Below, one piece after another: positions 10,501 through 18,290 of a stretch of 64,000 bases of DNA. How positions within the stretch are numbered: the stretch's first letter is position 1; each line of letters starts with the position of its first letter. The position numbers and the translations under genes were made by a program. Source of the stretch: Burkholderia metallica (lineage in GTDB: Bacteria > Pseudomonadota > Gammaproteobacteria > Burkholderiales > Burkholderiaceae); the NCBI RefSeq assembly GCF_902832845.1, contig NZ_CADFDB010000007.1, forward strand, positions 186,001-250,000, read 5' to 3'. Below the pieces are notes generated by a model, which saw only the letters and a program-made list of their open reading frames with translations, searched no databases and was not told where the DNA came from.

Positions 10501-13500
10501 GTGCGACACGACGACGCCCTTCGGCGTGCCGGTCGAGCCCGACGTGTAGATCAGGTACGCGCCCTGTTCCGGGTGCGGTGCGACGCGCACGCCGGCCGCA
10601 TGCGCGAGCGTCGCGTCCTGCGCGAGCGCGTCGACGTCGAGCGGCTGGGCGTCGATGCCGGCCGGCCACGCGGCCGGTTCCGCGACGAGCGCCCAGCGCG
10701 CGCCGCAATCGGCCGCCGCGGCGGCGAGTCGCGCGGCCGGCTGCGCGGGATCGAGCAGTACGGCGAGCGCACCGGCCTTCAGCGCACCGAGCAGGCCGAC
10801 GACGAAGCGCGCCGAGCGTTCGATGCAGACGATGACGGCCGCTTCGGCCGCCACGCCGCGCTGGTTCAGCGCGCGGGCGACGCGGTTCGACGCATCGTCG
10901 AGTTCGACGAACGTGAGCGACACCGACGCATCGGCGAGCGCGACGCGATGCGGGTAGGCGGCCGCCTGCCGAGCGAACGCGGCCACGATGTCCGCGGGTT
11001 CGACGCGCAGCGCCCGGCCGTCGCGCGGCTGGCGCGATGCCGCCGATGCGTCGCACGGCAGCGCGGCCGTCGGGCGTTGCGGGTCGTGCGCGGCCGCGCC
11101 GACGAGCGCCGCATAGCTGTCGAGCCACGCGCGCGCGGTGTCCGCATCGATGCAGTCGGTCGCGTAGGCGGCGACCAGTTCGATGCCGTTCGCATCGTCG
11201 GTGAAATCCACCGCGAAATCGAAGCGCGCGGCGAGATCGGGCCCCGGCGTCGCGACGGCCGTCGCACCCGGCAGCACGCTGTCGTGCCGCGCGTCGAACT
11301 GCTGCGCGAACTTCACGCGCAGCCATTCGTCGCCGCGCCGCACCGGCGGCTTCACCGCATCGACGACGCGCTCGAACGGCACGTCCTGATGCGCGACCGC
11401 GTCGAGCGCCGCGGTGCGCGCCGCATCGACGAGCGCGCGGAACGGCCGCGTCGGCGCCACCTGAACGCGCAGCGCGACCGTGTTCAGGAACAGCCCGAGC
11501 AGCGCGCGCGTTTCGGGATGCTGGCGATGCGCGACCGGCACCGCGACCACGACGTCCGTTGCGCCGGTCACGCGCGACAGCCACGCGTCGAGCGCAGCCA
11601 GCAGCACCGTGAAAATGGTGGCGTGCGCATCGCGCGCGAGTTGCCGCACGTCGGCTGCGACCGCATCGGGCAGCCGCATCGATACGCGCGCGCCTTGCAG
11701 CGTGCGCACCGGCGGCGGCTCGCGGTCGACCGGCAGCGCGAGCGGGCCCGGCACGTCGCGCAACGCGCCGCGCCAGTAGTCGAGCTGACGCGCGCCCTCG
11801 CCGCCGGCCAGCATGTCGCGTTGCCAGTCCGCATAGTCGGCGTACTGGATCGGCAGCGCGGGCAGCGACGGTTCGCGGCCTTCCGCATACGCGCGATAGG
11901 CAGCCGACAGTTCGTCGAATGCGCAGCGCGAGCTCCAGCCGTCGGTGATCGCGTGATGCGCGGTCAGCAACAGACGGTGACGGTCGTCGGCGAGCGCGAT
12001 CAGCGTCGCGCGCAGCAACGGGCCGCGCGCGAGGTCGAACGGCTCGGCCGCATCGCGCTCGGCCAGACGCGCGGCTTGCGCGTCGCGGGCGGCGGGCGGC
12101 TGGTCGCGCAGGTCGACGTCGGCGATCGACACCGGCAGATGCGCGTGGATTCGCTGCATCACGACGCCGTCGTCGTTGTCGACGAGCGTCGTGCGCCATG
12201 CGTCGTGGCGCACGATCACGTGATCGAGCGCGCGCTGCAGCGCCACGCGATCGAGCGTGCCGTCGATCGTCCAGTGCGCGGCGATGTGATACGCGGCGCT
12301 CGCGTCACGCGTTTGCGCGAGCACCCAGAAACGTTGCTGCGCGAGCGATGCCGCGCGATCGACGTACGGCGCGGCCGAAGCGCCCGTGCCGGCCGCCGGA
12401 CGGCGCGCGGCGATCGCGACCAGCGGTTCGCCGGTTTCGCGTTCCGCACGGTCGACCGCGTCGGCCAGTTCGCAGAGCGCCGGATCGGCGAACAGCGTAT
12501 CGAGCCGCAAGTTCACGCGCGACGCGGCACGGATCGCGGCCTGCAACTGCATCGCCGCAAGCGAATCCGCGCCCAGCGCGAAGAAACGATCGTCACGCGA
12601 CGGCATCGCGTCGAGGCCGAGCAGCGTCCGCCACAGGTCGGCAAGCTGTCGTTCGGTCGGCGTACGCGGGGCGTCGCCGCGCCCTGGCGCTGTGTCGCGC
12701 GCGGCGGCGATCTGCTCGCGCAGCGCGGCGCGGTCGATCTTGCCGTTCAGCGTATACGGCAGCGCATCGCAGCGCACGAACCGGTGCGGCTGCCATGCGG
12801 CCGGCAGTTGCGCGGCCACGTGGGCCTTCAGCGCCGCATCGTCGGTCGCCGCGCGCAGCGCGACGCATGCGATCAGGCGCGTCGGCCCGTTGCCGGTTTC
12901 GGCGACCACGGCCGCATCCGCCACGGCCGGATGCGAGCGCAGGCACGCGGCGATTTCGGCGGGCTCCACGCGCACGCCGCGCACCTGGACCTGGTCGTCG
13001 AGGCGGCCGAGATAATCGAACGCGCCGTCGGCGCGCCGCCGCGCGAGGTCGCCGGTGCGGTACACGCGCGCGCCGGGTTCGCCGTCGGCATCGGGAACGA
13101 AACGTTCGGCCGTCAGTGCCGGGCGGCCGTGATACCCGCGCGCAACGCAGACGCCGCCGAGCAGCAGTTCGCCCACGCCGTCGGGGTCGGCGGCGTCCAC
13201 CCGCGCGACGCGCGGGCCGATCACGCGGCCGATCGGCAACGACGCATACGCATCGTCGGCGGCCAGCGCCGGCGTTTCGCCCGGCTCGACCGGCCACAGC
13301 ATCGGCGATATCACGGCCTCAGTCGGCCCGTAGCCGTTGATCAGGCGCACCGACGGGAAGGTACGGCGCACGAATTCGAACGCCTGCTGCGGCAGCGCTT
13401 CGCCGCCGAACGCGAGCACGCGCAGCGTCGGCGGCACGCCGTCGCGCGCGGCCACCGCCGCGAACTCGCGCAGGTACGCGGGCGGGAACGCGGCCACGTT

Positions 13501-14241
13501 GATCGCTTCGTTCTTCAGCAATGCATGCGCGGCATCCGGCGCGAACGGTTGCGGCGGCGCGACGACGATGCTCGCGCCGATCGCGAGCGGCGCGAGCCAG
13601 CATTCGTGCGCGGCGTCGAAGTTGACCGACGCGAAATGCAGCAGGCGATCGCCCGCCTCGATCGGCAGTGCGGCCGCGAGCGCGTGGCAATGCGCGGCGA
13701 GCGGGCCGTGCTCGACGACGACCGCCTTCGGCGTACCGGTCGAACCCGACGTATAGATCATGTACGCAGCCGAGCGCGGGTGGACGGTCGCCGCTTCGTC
13801 GTCGGTGGCGATCTCCTGCCCGTCCGTCGTTTCCGTTTCAGCTTCGTCCGCCGCGTCGAATGCGTGTTCGAACGGCTGGCCGAGCGCCGCGCGGCCGGCC
13901 GCGTCGACGATCCCGTGCCGCAGTTGCGCATCCCGGACGATCCAGTCGAGGCGCGCGGCCGGATGGCGCGGATCGAGCGGCACGAACACGCCGCCCGCCT
14001 TCAGCACGGCCAGCAGCGCGACGAACAGTTCGCCCGAACGCTCGACGCACACGCCCACCCGCACCTCCGCGCCGACGCCGGCCGCGCGCAGTTGCCGGGC
14101 CAGCCGCGACGCCCGTGCGTCGAGCGCGCCGCGCGACAGGCGCAAGTCGTTCTGGAAAGGGACCGCGATCGCGGGTGCGTCGGGCACGAGGCGCGCCAGT
14201 TCGCGGATTCGGTGATGCAGCGCAGTCGGGAAACTCGTCAT
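4555..14241 (-). CDS. orbI: Ornibactin non-ribosomal peptide synthetase OrbI
   Basis: A 3228-residue three-module synthetase that builds the first three residues of ornibactin in the cytoplasm. Domain order: A1 (YTSGSTG near residue 162), PCP1 (LGADSL, 557), C (HHAITDG, 762), A2 (1234), PCP2 (LGGDSI, 1628), E (HHAIVDG at 1817, EGHGRE at 1955), C (HHVLLDGW, 2296), A3 (2780), PCP3 (LGGHSL, 3162). There is no starter condensation domain. Pocket residues read D-L-T-K-V-G-H-V-G in A2, matching the Asp code, and D-V-W-H-V-S-L-I-D in A3, matching the Ser code. A1 reads D-A-E-A-A-G-G-I-S, like OrbJ, so N5-hydroxy/acyl-ornithine is inferred. The epimerase after module 2 agrees with the D-hydroxyaspartate of ornibactin. 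The ATG at 14241 was chosen over one 12 codons upstream because GAAGGA lies just before it. Transcribed from an OrbS-type promoter. Confidence 0.96.
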   Translation of the reverse strand: MTSFPTALHHRIRELARLVPDAPAIAVPFQNDLRLSRGALDARASRLARQLRAAGVGAEVRVGVCVERSGELFVALLAVLKAGGVFVPLDPRHPAARLDWIVRDAQLRHGIVDAAGRAALGQPFEHAFDAADEAETETTDGQEIATDDEAATVHPRSAAYMIYTSGSTGTPKAVVVEHGPLAAHCHALAAALPIEAGDRLLHFASVNFDAAHECWLAPLAIGASIVVAPPQPFAPDAAHALLKNEAINVAAFPPAYLREFAAVAARDGVPPTLRVLAFGGEALPQQAFEFVRRTFPSVRLINGYGPTEAVISPMLWPVEPGETPALAADDAYASLPIGRVIGPRVARVDAADPDGVGELLLGGVCVARGYHGRPALTAERFVPDADGEPGARVYRTGDLARRRADGAFDYLGRLDDQVQVRGVRVEPAEIAACLRSHPAVADAAVVAETGNGPTRLIACVALRAATDDAALKAHVAAQLPAAWQPHRFVRCDALPYTLNGKIDRAALREQIAAARDTAPGRGDAPRTPTERQLADLWRTLLGLDAMPSRDDRFFALGADSLAAMQLQAAIRAASRVNLRLDTLFADPALCELADAVDRAERETGEPLVAIAARRPAAGTGASAAPYVDRAASLAQQRFWVLAQTRDASAAYHIAAHWTIDGTLDRVALQRALDHVIVRHDAWRTTLVDNDDGVVMQRIHAHLPVSIADVDLRDQPPAARDAQAARLAERDAAEPFDLARGPLLRATLIALADDRHRLLLTAHHAITDGWSSRCAFDELSAAYRAYAEGREPSLPALPIQYADYADWQRDMLAGGEGARQLDYWRGALRDVPGPLALPVDREPPPVRTLQGARVSMRLPDAVAADVRQLARDAHATIFTVLLAALDAWLSRVTGATDVVVAVPVAHRQHPETRALLGLFLNTVALRVQVAPTRPFRALVDAARTAALDAVAHQDVPFERVVDAVKPPVRRGDEWLRVKFAQQFDARHDSVLPGATAVATPGPDLAARFDFAVDFTDDANGIELVAAYATDCIDADTARAWLDSYAALVGAAAHDPQRPTAALPCDASAASRQPRDGRALRVEPADIVAAFARQAAAYPHRVALADASVSLTFVELDDASNRVARALNQRGVAAEAAVIVCIERSARFVVGLLGALKAGALAVLLDPAQPAARLAAAAADCGARWALVAEPAAWPAGIDAQPLDVDALAQDATLAHAAGVRVAPHPEQGAYLIYTSGSTGTPKGVVVSHGALADYVQGMLDELAFAPDASFAMVSTVAADLGHTTLFGALCAGRTLHLLPAACAFDPDLFADEMRRRDVGVLKIVPSHLQALLDARVPADVLPRHALVTGGETLTWALVARVAALAPACRVINHYGPTEATVGAIACDTASIAADARDPASGVPLGLPLPNARALVLDAFGACVPAGATGELYLGGPGVARGYLGRPAQTAERFVPDPFARGARLYRTGDRVRLRADGRLAFLGRIDDQVKIRGYRVEPGEVSAAVRAAGPVAQAETLAIEHDGRVRLATFVVMRDGAHFDEAALRAALVAKLPDYMVPAQFVALARLPVTANGKIDRAALRDLAAAPVASAGGNAPQGTVETVLAEVWQAVLKAPQVGRDDNFFELGGDSILVLQVIARARKRGVRFTPKQLFDGPTVAELARIAKTEDVAAAVAQPAVAATAGAPVTAQVLTPAQQRFFALDIPHPGHWNQSVAFDVRGPFDADAFARAFDTLLTHHDAFRQRFARGADGTWHASEAAKPYDALPFVEVAARDEADALARFDALQRRLDLGRGPLACACAARLPDGSTQLYVAIHHAIVDGVSWRILLDDLDTAYRAACERTPARLSQPGMRADAWAARLARAATDPASPFAAERAYWAGMAQGDDVVPDHPDATATNADAAVVVQTIDAALTRAALTDAHAAYRTQTIELLAAALALALAGTSGAAACRVELEGHGREALFDDADASRTIGWLTSHYPVTLPVADTARDTLYAVKDALRAVPHKGLGFGVLAHYGDAATRAALAAVPRPRVTFNYLGQFDAPRDATLVPRFGGTGVERDPQGPLGNTLAIHAYLDTDRDGARTLKVHWVYGAPQFERATVDAFAERFAAALRELVDACASRVAHRGGGATPGDFPLAQAAGLTQAAIERAPLDWRTIDDVYPLSSMQQGILFHALFAPGHASYVNQLVATATAAALDVDRLAAAFDASIARHDILRTSVMPDEAAPLQCVHRHARMPVERLDWRTRGDTLDADFDAWLAADRARGFDWREPPLMRLTLIRVTDDAWRVVWTRHHVLLDGWSTARLLADVLRDYRDPDAVSPFASRPALRYRDFIAWLGTRDREADERFWTARLARLDAPTLIAERTADRAEADMLTWRATLDADTTMRVAQTARALKLTVNTLVQGAWALALQRMTHQSAVAFGATVAGRPDALADVDSVLGLFINTLPVITAPAPQQRAADWLQTLQRENAAAAEHAHTPLADIQRWARGAGGALFDTLVVFENYPVDDTAHDADPRALALSGVRSIESTDFALTLVIESGAELTIDYGYDTARIDARQVETWHRAFACALDALARTPDARLGTLSIADDATRNALALAQDTARAWPASQRQPLHLQFADAAQATPDAIALEYADVHGGVHRATYRELDVSTSRIAAALRRRGVQPDTPVALCVERSFDMVMALVGVLKAGAAYLPVDPDYPAERIAYLLRDARPAVAITQAHLRAQVEAALGDDSTTQLLTVADLLAEEADQAGAAAAAADSIDDARLAYLIYTSGSTGKPKGAGNTHGALANRIAWMQHAYRLTRDDVVLHKTPFGFDVSVWEFVWPLAIGAKLAIAAPGDHRDPARLAAAIHAHGVTVLHFVPSMLAAFAAYLDDFSAAAQCDSVRLIVASGEALAPELVAKVARLLPNATLVNLYGPTEAAIDVSHWTCGPDDANAVAVPIGHPIANLRLHVLDAAWQPVPAGATGELYLAGAGLARGYLGRPALTAERFVPDPFVPGARMYRTGDLARRRADGALDYLGRVDTQVKLRGQRIEPGEIEALLRAAPGVNDAVVIVRDEQLIGYVARGDAGPLDRTALLDALRAQLPAYMVPSQLIELDALPVTPNGKCDRHALPAPVREAAAEVELATDTERALADIWQRVLHVDAIGRDGDFFLLGGHSLLATQAHAQANLHWGLALPLRTLFDTRTLARCAQAIDAACAARGATDAASAIDALLGELETQ

Positions 14242-14313
14242 GTGCGTGAAGTCCTTCGGTCCGGCCGCTTCGGCCAAGTCTCGGGGCCGCTCGGGGCGGC
14301 TTCACTGGTGTGA

Positions 14314-14338
14314 CGAACGGCGCGGCCGATTTTTTACC
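14314..14338 (-). promoter_or_regulatory. OrbS-type promoter of orbI
   Basis: Read on the minus strand, TAAAAAA (14338-14332) is followed after 14 bases by CGTC (14317-14314), about 73 bases before the orbI ATG. The same two blocks with the same spacing occur before orbH and orbE. This matches the layout known for PvdS/OrbS iron-starvation sigma factors. The transcription start has not been seen, only inferred. Confidence 0.8.
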
Positions 14339-14385
14339 GTTTTGCGCGCAAAGTACGGGCTGACGTTTTTTTGAACGTACCGCTA

Positions 14386-14410
14386 AATATTTGCGCGGCC
14401 CGTTCGTCTA
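14386..14410 (+). promoter_or_regulatory. OrbS-type promoter of orbE
   Basis: TAAATAT (14386-14392), 14 bases, then CGTC (14407-14410), about 102 bases before the orbE ATG. The bases around the -10 block (GTTCGTC) are the same as in the divergent orbI promoter, and CGTCTATCAG is shared with the orbH promoter. The -35 block has two T in place of A. Confidence 0.75.
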
Positions 14411-14512
14411 TCAGGGAGGAAAGCCGGAACGGGGCCTCGCCGCGTCCGCCGCTTTCACGTCAGTTTTGCCGTTTCCGCGTTTTCGCTAGCCTTCCCTTTA
14501 CCGACGTTGCCG

Positions 14513-16258
14513 ATGACAGCCGCCCACGAGCCTTCTTCCCCGCCGTCCCTAGACGCTTCCCCCTCCCGCCCCGCGGCGCGCCTGATCCTCGCGCTGCTGC
14601 GCGAAAGCCGCGCGTCGCTCGCGCTGGCGCTCACTGCGTGCGTGCTGAACGGCGTTGCGAGCGTGCTGCTCGTCGCGACGCTGAACCGCGCGCTGTCGCA
14701 GCCGGGCGCGGCCGACGCGGCGCTCGCGTGGCGCTTCGCGCTGTGCGCGGTGATCGCGCTCGTCACGCGGATCGTGTCGGGCACGCTGTTTGCCCGACTG
14801 TCCCAGGACACGATGGCGCGGCTGCGCGTGCATCTCGCGCGGCGCGTCGGCGCGGCCGAGCTGCGCGACATCGAACGGATCGGTGCGGCGCCCGTGCAGT
14901 CGGTGCTGACCGACGATGCGACCAACGTGTCGATGCTGTTCTTCGCGCTGCCGAACCTCGTGATGCACGGCTCGATCGTGTTCGGCTGCCTCGGCTACCT
15001 GGCGTGGCTGTCGTGGCCGGTGTGCGTGCTCGCGCTCGCCGCGATCGTCGCCGGCTCGCTCGGCTATCACACCGGCGACCGCCGCGCGATCGCGTCGCTC
15101 GAAGCGGCCGGCCACGCGCAGGACCGTCTGTTCGGCTATCTCGGCTCGCTGTTTTCCGGCGCGAAGGAACTGAAGCTGCACGACGAACGCGCCCGCCAGT
15201 TCGTCGACGGCCAGCTCGGCGCCGCGATCGGCGAAGTGCGCGACCACCGCCGCCGCGCATTCAGCGCGTACGCGGTCGGCGTCGGCTGGATCATCTTCCT
15301 GTTCTACGTGTTCCTCGGCATCGCGTCGTTCTGGCCGCAACTCGGCGTGCATGCCGATCCGGCCGCGGCCGCCGGCTACGTCGTCGTGTTCCTGTTCATG
15401 CTGGTGCCGCTCGACGGGCTGCTGAACAACCTGCCGACCGTCAACGCGGCGCGCGTGTCGCTCACGCGGATCGAAGGCGTGATGGCCGAATTCGGCGCGC
15501 TGCGCACGGTGCCGCCCGCCGCCGACGCACCCGACGTGCCGCCGGCCGGCGCCGTCACGCTGCGCGGCGTCACGCATGCGTACTTCCACGAACGCGACGA
15601 ACGGATGTTCAGCATCGGGCCGATCGACCTGACGATCCGGCCGGGCGAGCTCGTGTTCATCGTCGGCGGCAACGGCAGCGGCAAGACGACGCTCGCCAAA
15701 GTGCTGACGGGGCTCTACGAACCGGAGGAAGGCACGATCGAGGTCGACGGCCGCACGATCGGCTGGCGCGAGCGCGCCGCGTACCGGCAGCGCTTCAGCG
15801 CGGTATTCAACGACTTCCACCTGTTCGACGCGCTGCTCGGGATCGTCGATCCCGACGATCCGTCCCGCGCGCAGGCCGATGCCCGCGCGAACGCGCTCGT
15901 CGCGAAGCTCGCGCTCGATCACAAGGTGAAGGTGGTCGACGGCGCGTTCTCGACCCGCGCGCTGTCGACCGGGCAGCGCAAGCGGCTCGCGCTCGTCGTC
16001 GCGTACCTGGAGGACCGGCCGTTCTACCTGTTCGACGAATGGGCGGCCGACCAGGACCCGTCGTTCAAGGCCGTGTTCTACGAGCAACTGCTGCCCGAGC
16101 TGCGCGCGCGCGGCAAGGCCGTGATCGTGATCACGCACGACGACCGCTACTTCGATCTCGCCGACCGGCTGCTGAAGCTCGACAACGGGCGCATCGTCAG
16201 CGACACGCAGCCGGCGCGGCTGCATGCGCAGGCCGGTGTCGACGCGCTGAGCGCCTGA
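14513..16258 (+). CDS. orbE: Ornibactin ABC exporter OrbE (PvdE-like)
   Basis: A 581-residue half-transporter with an N-terminal membrane domain (about six hydrophobic segments in residues 20-330) fused to an ATPase domain. Walker A is VGGNGSGKTT near residue 384, the signature is the variant LSTGQRKRLA near 484, and Walker B is FYLFDEW near 505, where Trp follows the catalytic Glu. This layout is that of the cyclic-peptide/siderophore exporters related to PvdE, which move the product or its precursor from cytoplasm to periplasm. The ATG at 14513 is preferred over the in-frame TTG two codons upstream; no good Shine-Dalgarno is visible. It is the only plus-strand gene of the ornibactin cluster and has its own OrbS-type promoter. 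Confidence 0.93.
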   Translation: MTAAHEPSSPPSLDASPSRPAARLILALLRESRASLALALTACVLNGVASVLLVATLNRALSQPGAADAALAWRFALCAVIALVTRIVSGTLFARLSQDTMARLRVHLARRVGAAELRDIERIGAAPVQSVLTDDATNVSMLFFALPNLVMHGSIVFGCLGYLAWLSWPVCVLALAAIVAGSLGYHTGDRRAIASLEAAGHAQDRLFGYLGSLFSGAKELKLHDERARQFVDGQLGAAIGEVRDHRRRAFSAYAVGVGWIIFLFYVFLGIASFWPQLGVHADPAAAAGYVVVFLFMLVPLDGLLNNLPTVNAARVSLTRIEGVMAEFGALRTVPPAADAPDVPPAGAVTLRGVTHAYFHERDERMFSIGPIDLTIRPGELVFIVGGNGSGKTTLAKVLTGLYEPEEGTIEVDGRTIGWRERAAYRQRFSAVFNDFHLFDALLGIVDPDDPSRAQADARANALVAKLALDHKVKVVDGAFSTRALSTGQRKRLALVVAYLEDRPFYLFDEWAADQDPSFKAVFYEQLLPELRARGKAVIVITHDDRYFDLADRLLKLDNGRIVSDTQPARLHAQAGVDALSA

Positions 16259-16276
16259 GCGACGGTCGATGATAAA

Positions 16277-16312
16277 ATCGCCGACGCGCTGCAAAGGCAG
16301 TGCGTCGGCGAT
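16277..16312. terminator. Bidirectional terminator between convergent orbE and orbB
   Basis: A 16-base-pair hairpin: 11 perfect pairs (16277-16287 with 16302-16312), then one G-U pair and four more pairs closed by the loop AAAG. It lies 18 bases after the orbE stop. The minus side continues into TTTTATC, giving a U-tract for transcripts from orbB. The plus side is followed only by GTTCGTTTC, so termination of orbE is less certain. Confidence 0.75.
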
Positions 16313-16470
16313 GTTCGTTTCAGAACGACATGTTTCAGGGGCGTCGCGCGATCGCGGAAAATCGCGGGCGCTTCACCGCGAGTCAGACCGTCGGCACCAC
16401 CCTGCCCGTCGAAGCCGAAACCGAAACCAAATTCGACGCGGCGTCATCCCGCCGACCGACCGCCGCCCGC

Positions 16471-17493
16471 TCAACGCGCAGCCGGCAGCTTCAGCATCGT
16501 ATCGGTCATCACGTCCGCCAGCTTCAGCGCCGACATCGGCCCGCCGAACCCCCAGATGTTGCGCTCGACGAGCGCGATCCGGTGTTCCTTCATCGCGGGC
16601 ACGAAGCGCCACACTGGCGAATCGAGCTTCGCGGACAGCGGCACGTCCAGCCCCGACGCGGTCACGAACAGCACGGCCAGCTCGCGCTGCCGGAGCAGAT
16701 CGGCCGACGTCACGTACAGCGTGCCTTCGCGCGTCGGTTTTCGCGGCCACGGATCGAGCCCGAGCGCGCGCGCGAGGCCCGCCGACGTGCTGTTGCCCGT
16801 ATAGGCCCAGTAGCGGTCCGGCAGGCCGAGATCCTGCAGCAGCGCGATGCGCTCGCCGTGGCGGCCGGCGGCCGCGAGCCGCGCCGCATTGCGCGCGATT
16901 CCCGCATCGAGTTGCGCTTCCACCGCCTGCGCACGCGCGTCGCGCCCCGTCACCGCACCGATCGTCCGGAAGATCCGGCGCATCCAGTCGAGCTGCGTGA
17001 CCGGCACGCCGCCGTCCGACACGTTCGGGCTGAACTGGAACAGGATCGTCGGCGCGATCCGGTCGAGCGCCTCGAAGATCGGCGCGTGGCGGAAACCGAC
17101 GCCGATGATCAGGTCCGGCTTGACCGCCGCAATCGCTTCGAGGCCCGGCTCCTGACGCGAACCGATGTCGGTCACGTTCGCGAGCAGGTCGCTGCGATAG
17201 CCGAGCCAGCCGGGATAGAACGCGGTATCGGCCATCCCGACCGGCACCAGGTCGAGCGCGATCACGCTTTCCGCGAACATGAAGTCGAGTGCGACCACGC
17301 GCTGCGGCCGCACCGGCATCGTCGCGCTCGCCTGCGACACGACGGGATTGCCGGCCGGCGACACCGCATCCGGCGCACGTACGCGCTGGACGGCGGCGGC
17401 AACGGCGCCGGAAGACGCGCAAAGCGCGCCGCAGCCCGCGGCGCCGAGCGCCGCGAGTATGCCGAGCGCGTGCCGGCGGCCGGCATGCGTCAC
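16471..17493 (-). CDS. orbB: Ferric-ornibactin periplasmic binding protein OrbB
   Basis: A 340-residue binding protein of the FecB/FhuD family (conserved blocks [18 protein letters not shown] and [10 protein letters not shown]). It should carry ferric ornibactin from the outer-membrane receptor to OrbD. The start is the GTG at 17493, whose bases overlap the orbF stop as GTGA; longer in-frame starts exist but would break that pattern. The N-terminus has the paired arginines GRRHALGIL before a hydrophobic stretch and an AAGC sequence, so Tat export and lipid attachment are both possible, and neither is a textbook match. It is last of the orbH-to-orbB run and is followed by the terminator at 16277. 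Confidence 0.9.
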   Translation of the reverse strand: MTHAGRRHALGILAALGAAGCGALCASSGAVAAAVQRVRAPDAVSPAGNPVVSQASATMPVRPQRVVALDFMFAESVIALDLVPVGMADTAFYPGWLGYRSDLLANVTDIGSRQEPGLEAIAAVKPDLIIGVGFRHAPIFEALDRIAPTILFQFSPNVSDGGVPVTQLDWMRRIFRTIGAVTGRDARAQAVEAQLDAGIARNAARLAAAGRHGERIALLQDLGLPDRYWAYTGNSTSAGLARALGLDPWPRKPTREGTLYVTSADLLRQRELAVLFVTASGLDVPLSAKLDSPVWRFVPAMKEHRIALVERNIWGFGGPMSALKLADVMTDTMLKLPAAR

Positions 17494-18290
17494 CGGATCG
17501 CGTCCTGCCCGGCCAGCGCCGCGTCGTCCATCGTCAGTAGCAGGGGGCAGCTTCCACACAGTTGCGTTTCTCCAGGAATTTCATAGCGCAGGCAGCACAC
17601 GCGGCGCGCGCGAAACGGCGTCGGCAGCAGCGCCGAGCGCGGCACGGCATCGCGCACCGGTACGCGCAGCGGATTCGGTTCGCCGTGCATGCAGGTCGAG
17701 CCGAACAGCCAGTGCGCATCGCGCACGGGATCGGCCGCGCACGGCAGCGAGCGATACGTGTCGAGCAGATAGTCGAGCAGGTTGCCCGCGTTGCTCCACA
17801 GCACGCGCGGCGTCACGCGGCCCATCGCCGCGAGCAGGTCGATCACCGCGCCGAGATGCGCGATGAGCCCCGCATAGCGGAGCGCCGGATCGTCGCAGGG
17901 TTCGCCAAGCGCATCGTGCGGGAAATACAGCGCGACGGGCATCCCGTCCTCGAGCGCGACGAGCGTGCGCTCGGGCGCCATGTCGAGCGGCCGGCCGAGC
18001 GTCAGCGCGGCGACGACGCCGGCCGGCGCCGCGCGGCCGAAATAGTATTTGCTCCATTGCGACATCAGCGCGCGCGCATGCTGCGCCGGATCGCCGCCGT
18101 AATGGCCGACCATCGCGTCGAGCACGCTGTCGCGGTGCGCGGGCAACGCGCTGACGGGCACGACGATGCGGCCCGGCGCAGGTGCGTCGTCGGGCATGCC
18201 GAGCCAGACGACATCGAGGTGTTCGGCGAACGGTTCGGGCGCGAACGCCGAGAAGCGCGTGGCGCGTGCGCCGTCGAGCGCGGGCGTCAT
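17490..18290 (-). CDS. orbF: Siderophore-iron reductase OrbF (FhuF family)
   Basis: A 266-residue protein whose C-terminus carries the cysteine set of FhuF-type ferric-siderophore reductases: C232-C233, then 11 residues, C245-x2-C248. In E. coli FhuF these ligands hold a [2Fe-2S] cluster; the spacing here is one residue longer than the E. coli 10. The likely role is cytoplasmic reduction of Fe3+ in imported ornibactin so that iron is released. The gene overlaps orbD upstream and orbB downstream by 4 bases each, so it should be made in step with the import system. Confidence 0.88.
   Translation of the reverse strand: MTPALDGARATRFSAFAPEPFAEHLDVVWLGMPDDAPAPGRIVVPVSALPAHRDSVLDAMVGHYGGDPAQHARALMSQWSKYYFGRAAPAGVVAALTLGRPLDMAPERTLVALEDGMPVALYFPHDALGEPCDDPALRYAGLIAHLGAVIDLLAAMGRVTPRVLWSNAGNLLDYLLDTYRSLPCAADPVRDAHWLFGSTCMHGEPNPLRVPVRDAVPRSALLPTPFRARRVCCLRYEIPGETQLCGSCPLLLTMDDAALAGQDAIR

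Noticed and set aside
14371-16272. Plus-strand frame of 633 codons over orbE
   Set aside because: Out-of-frame shadow of orbE, which has intact ABC motifs in its own frame.
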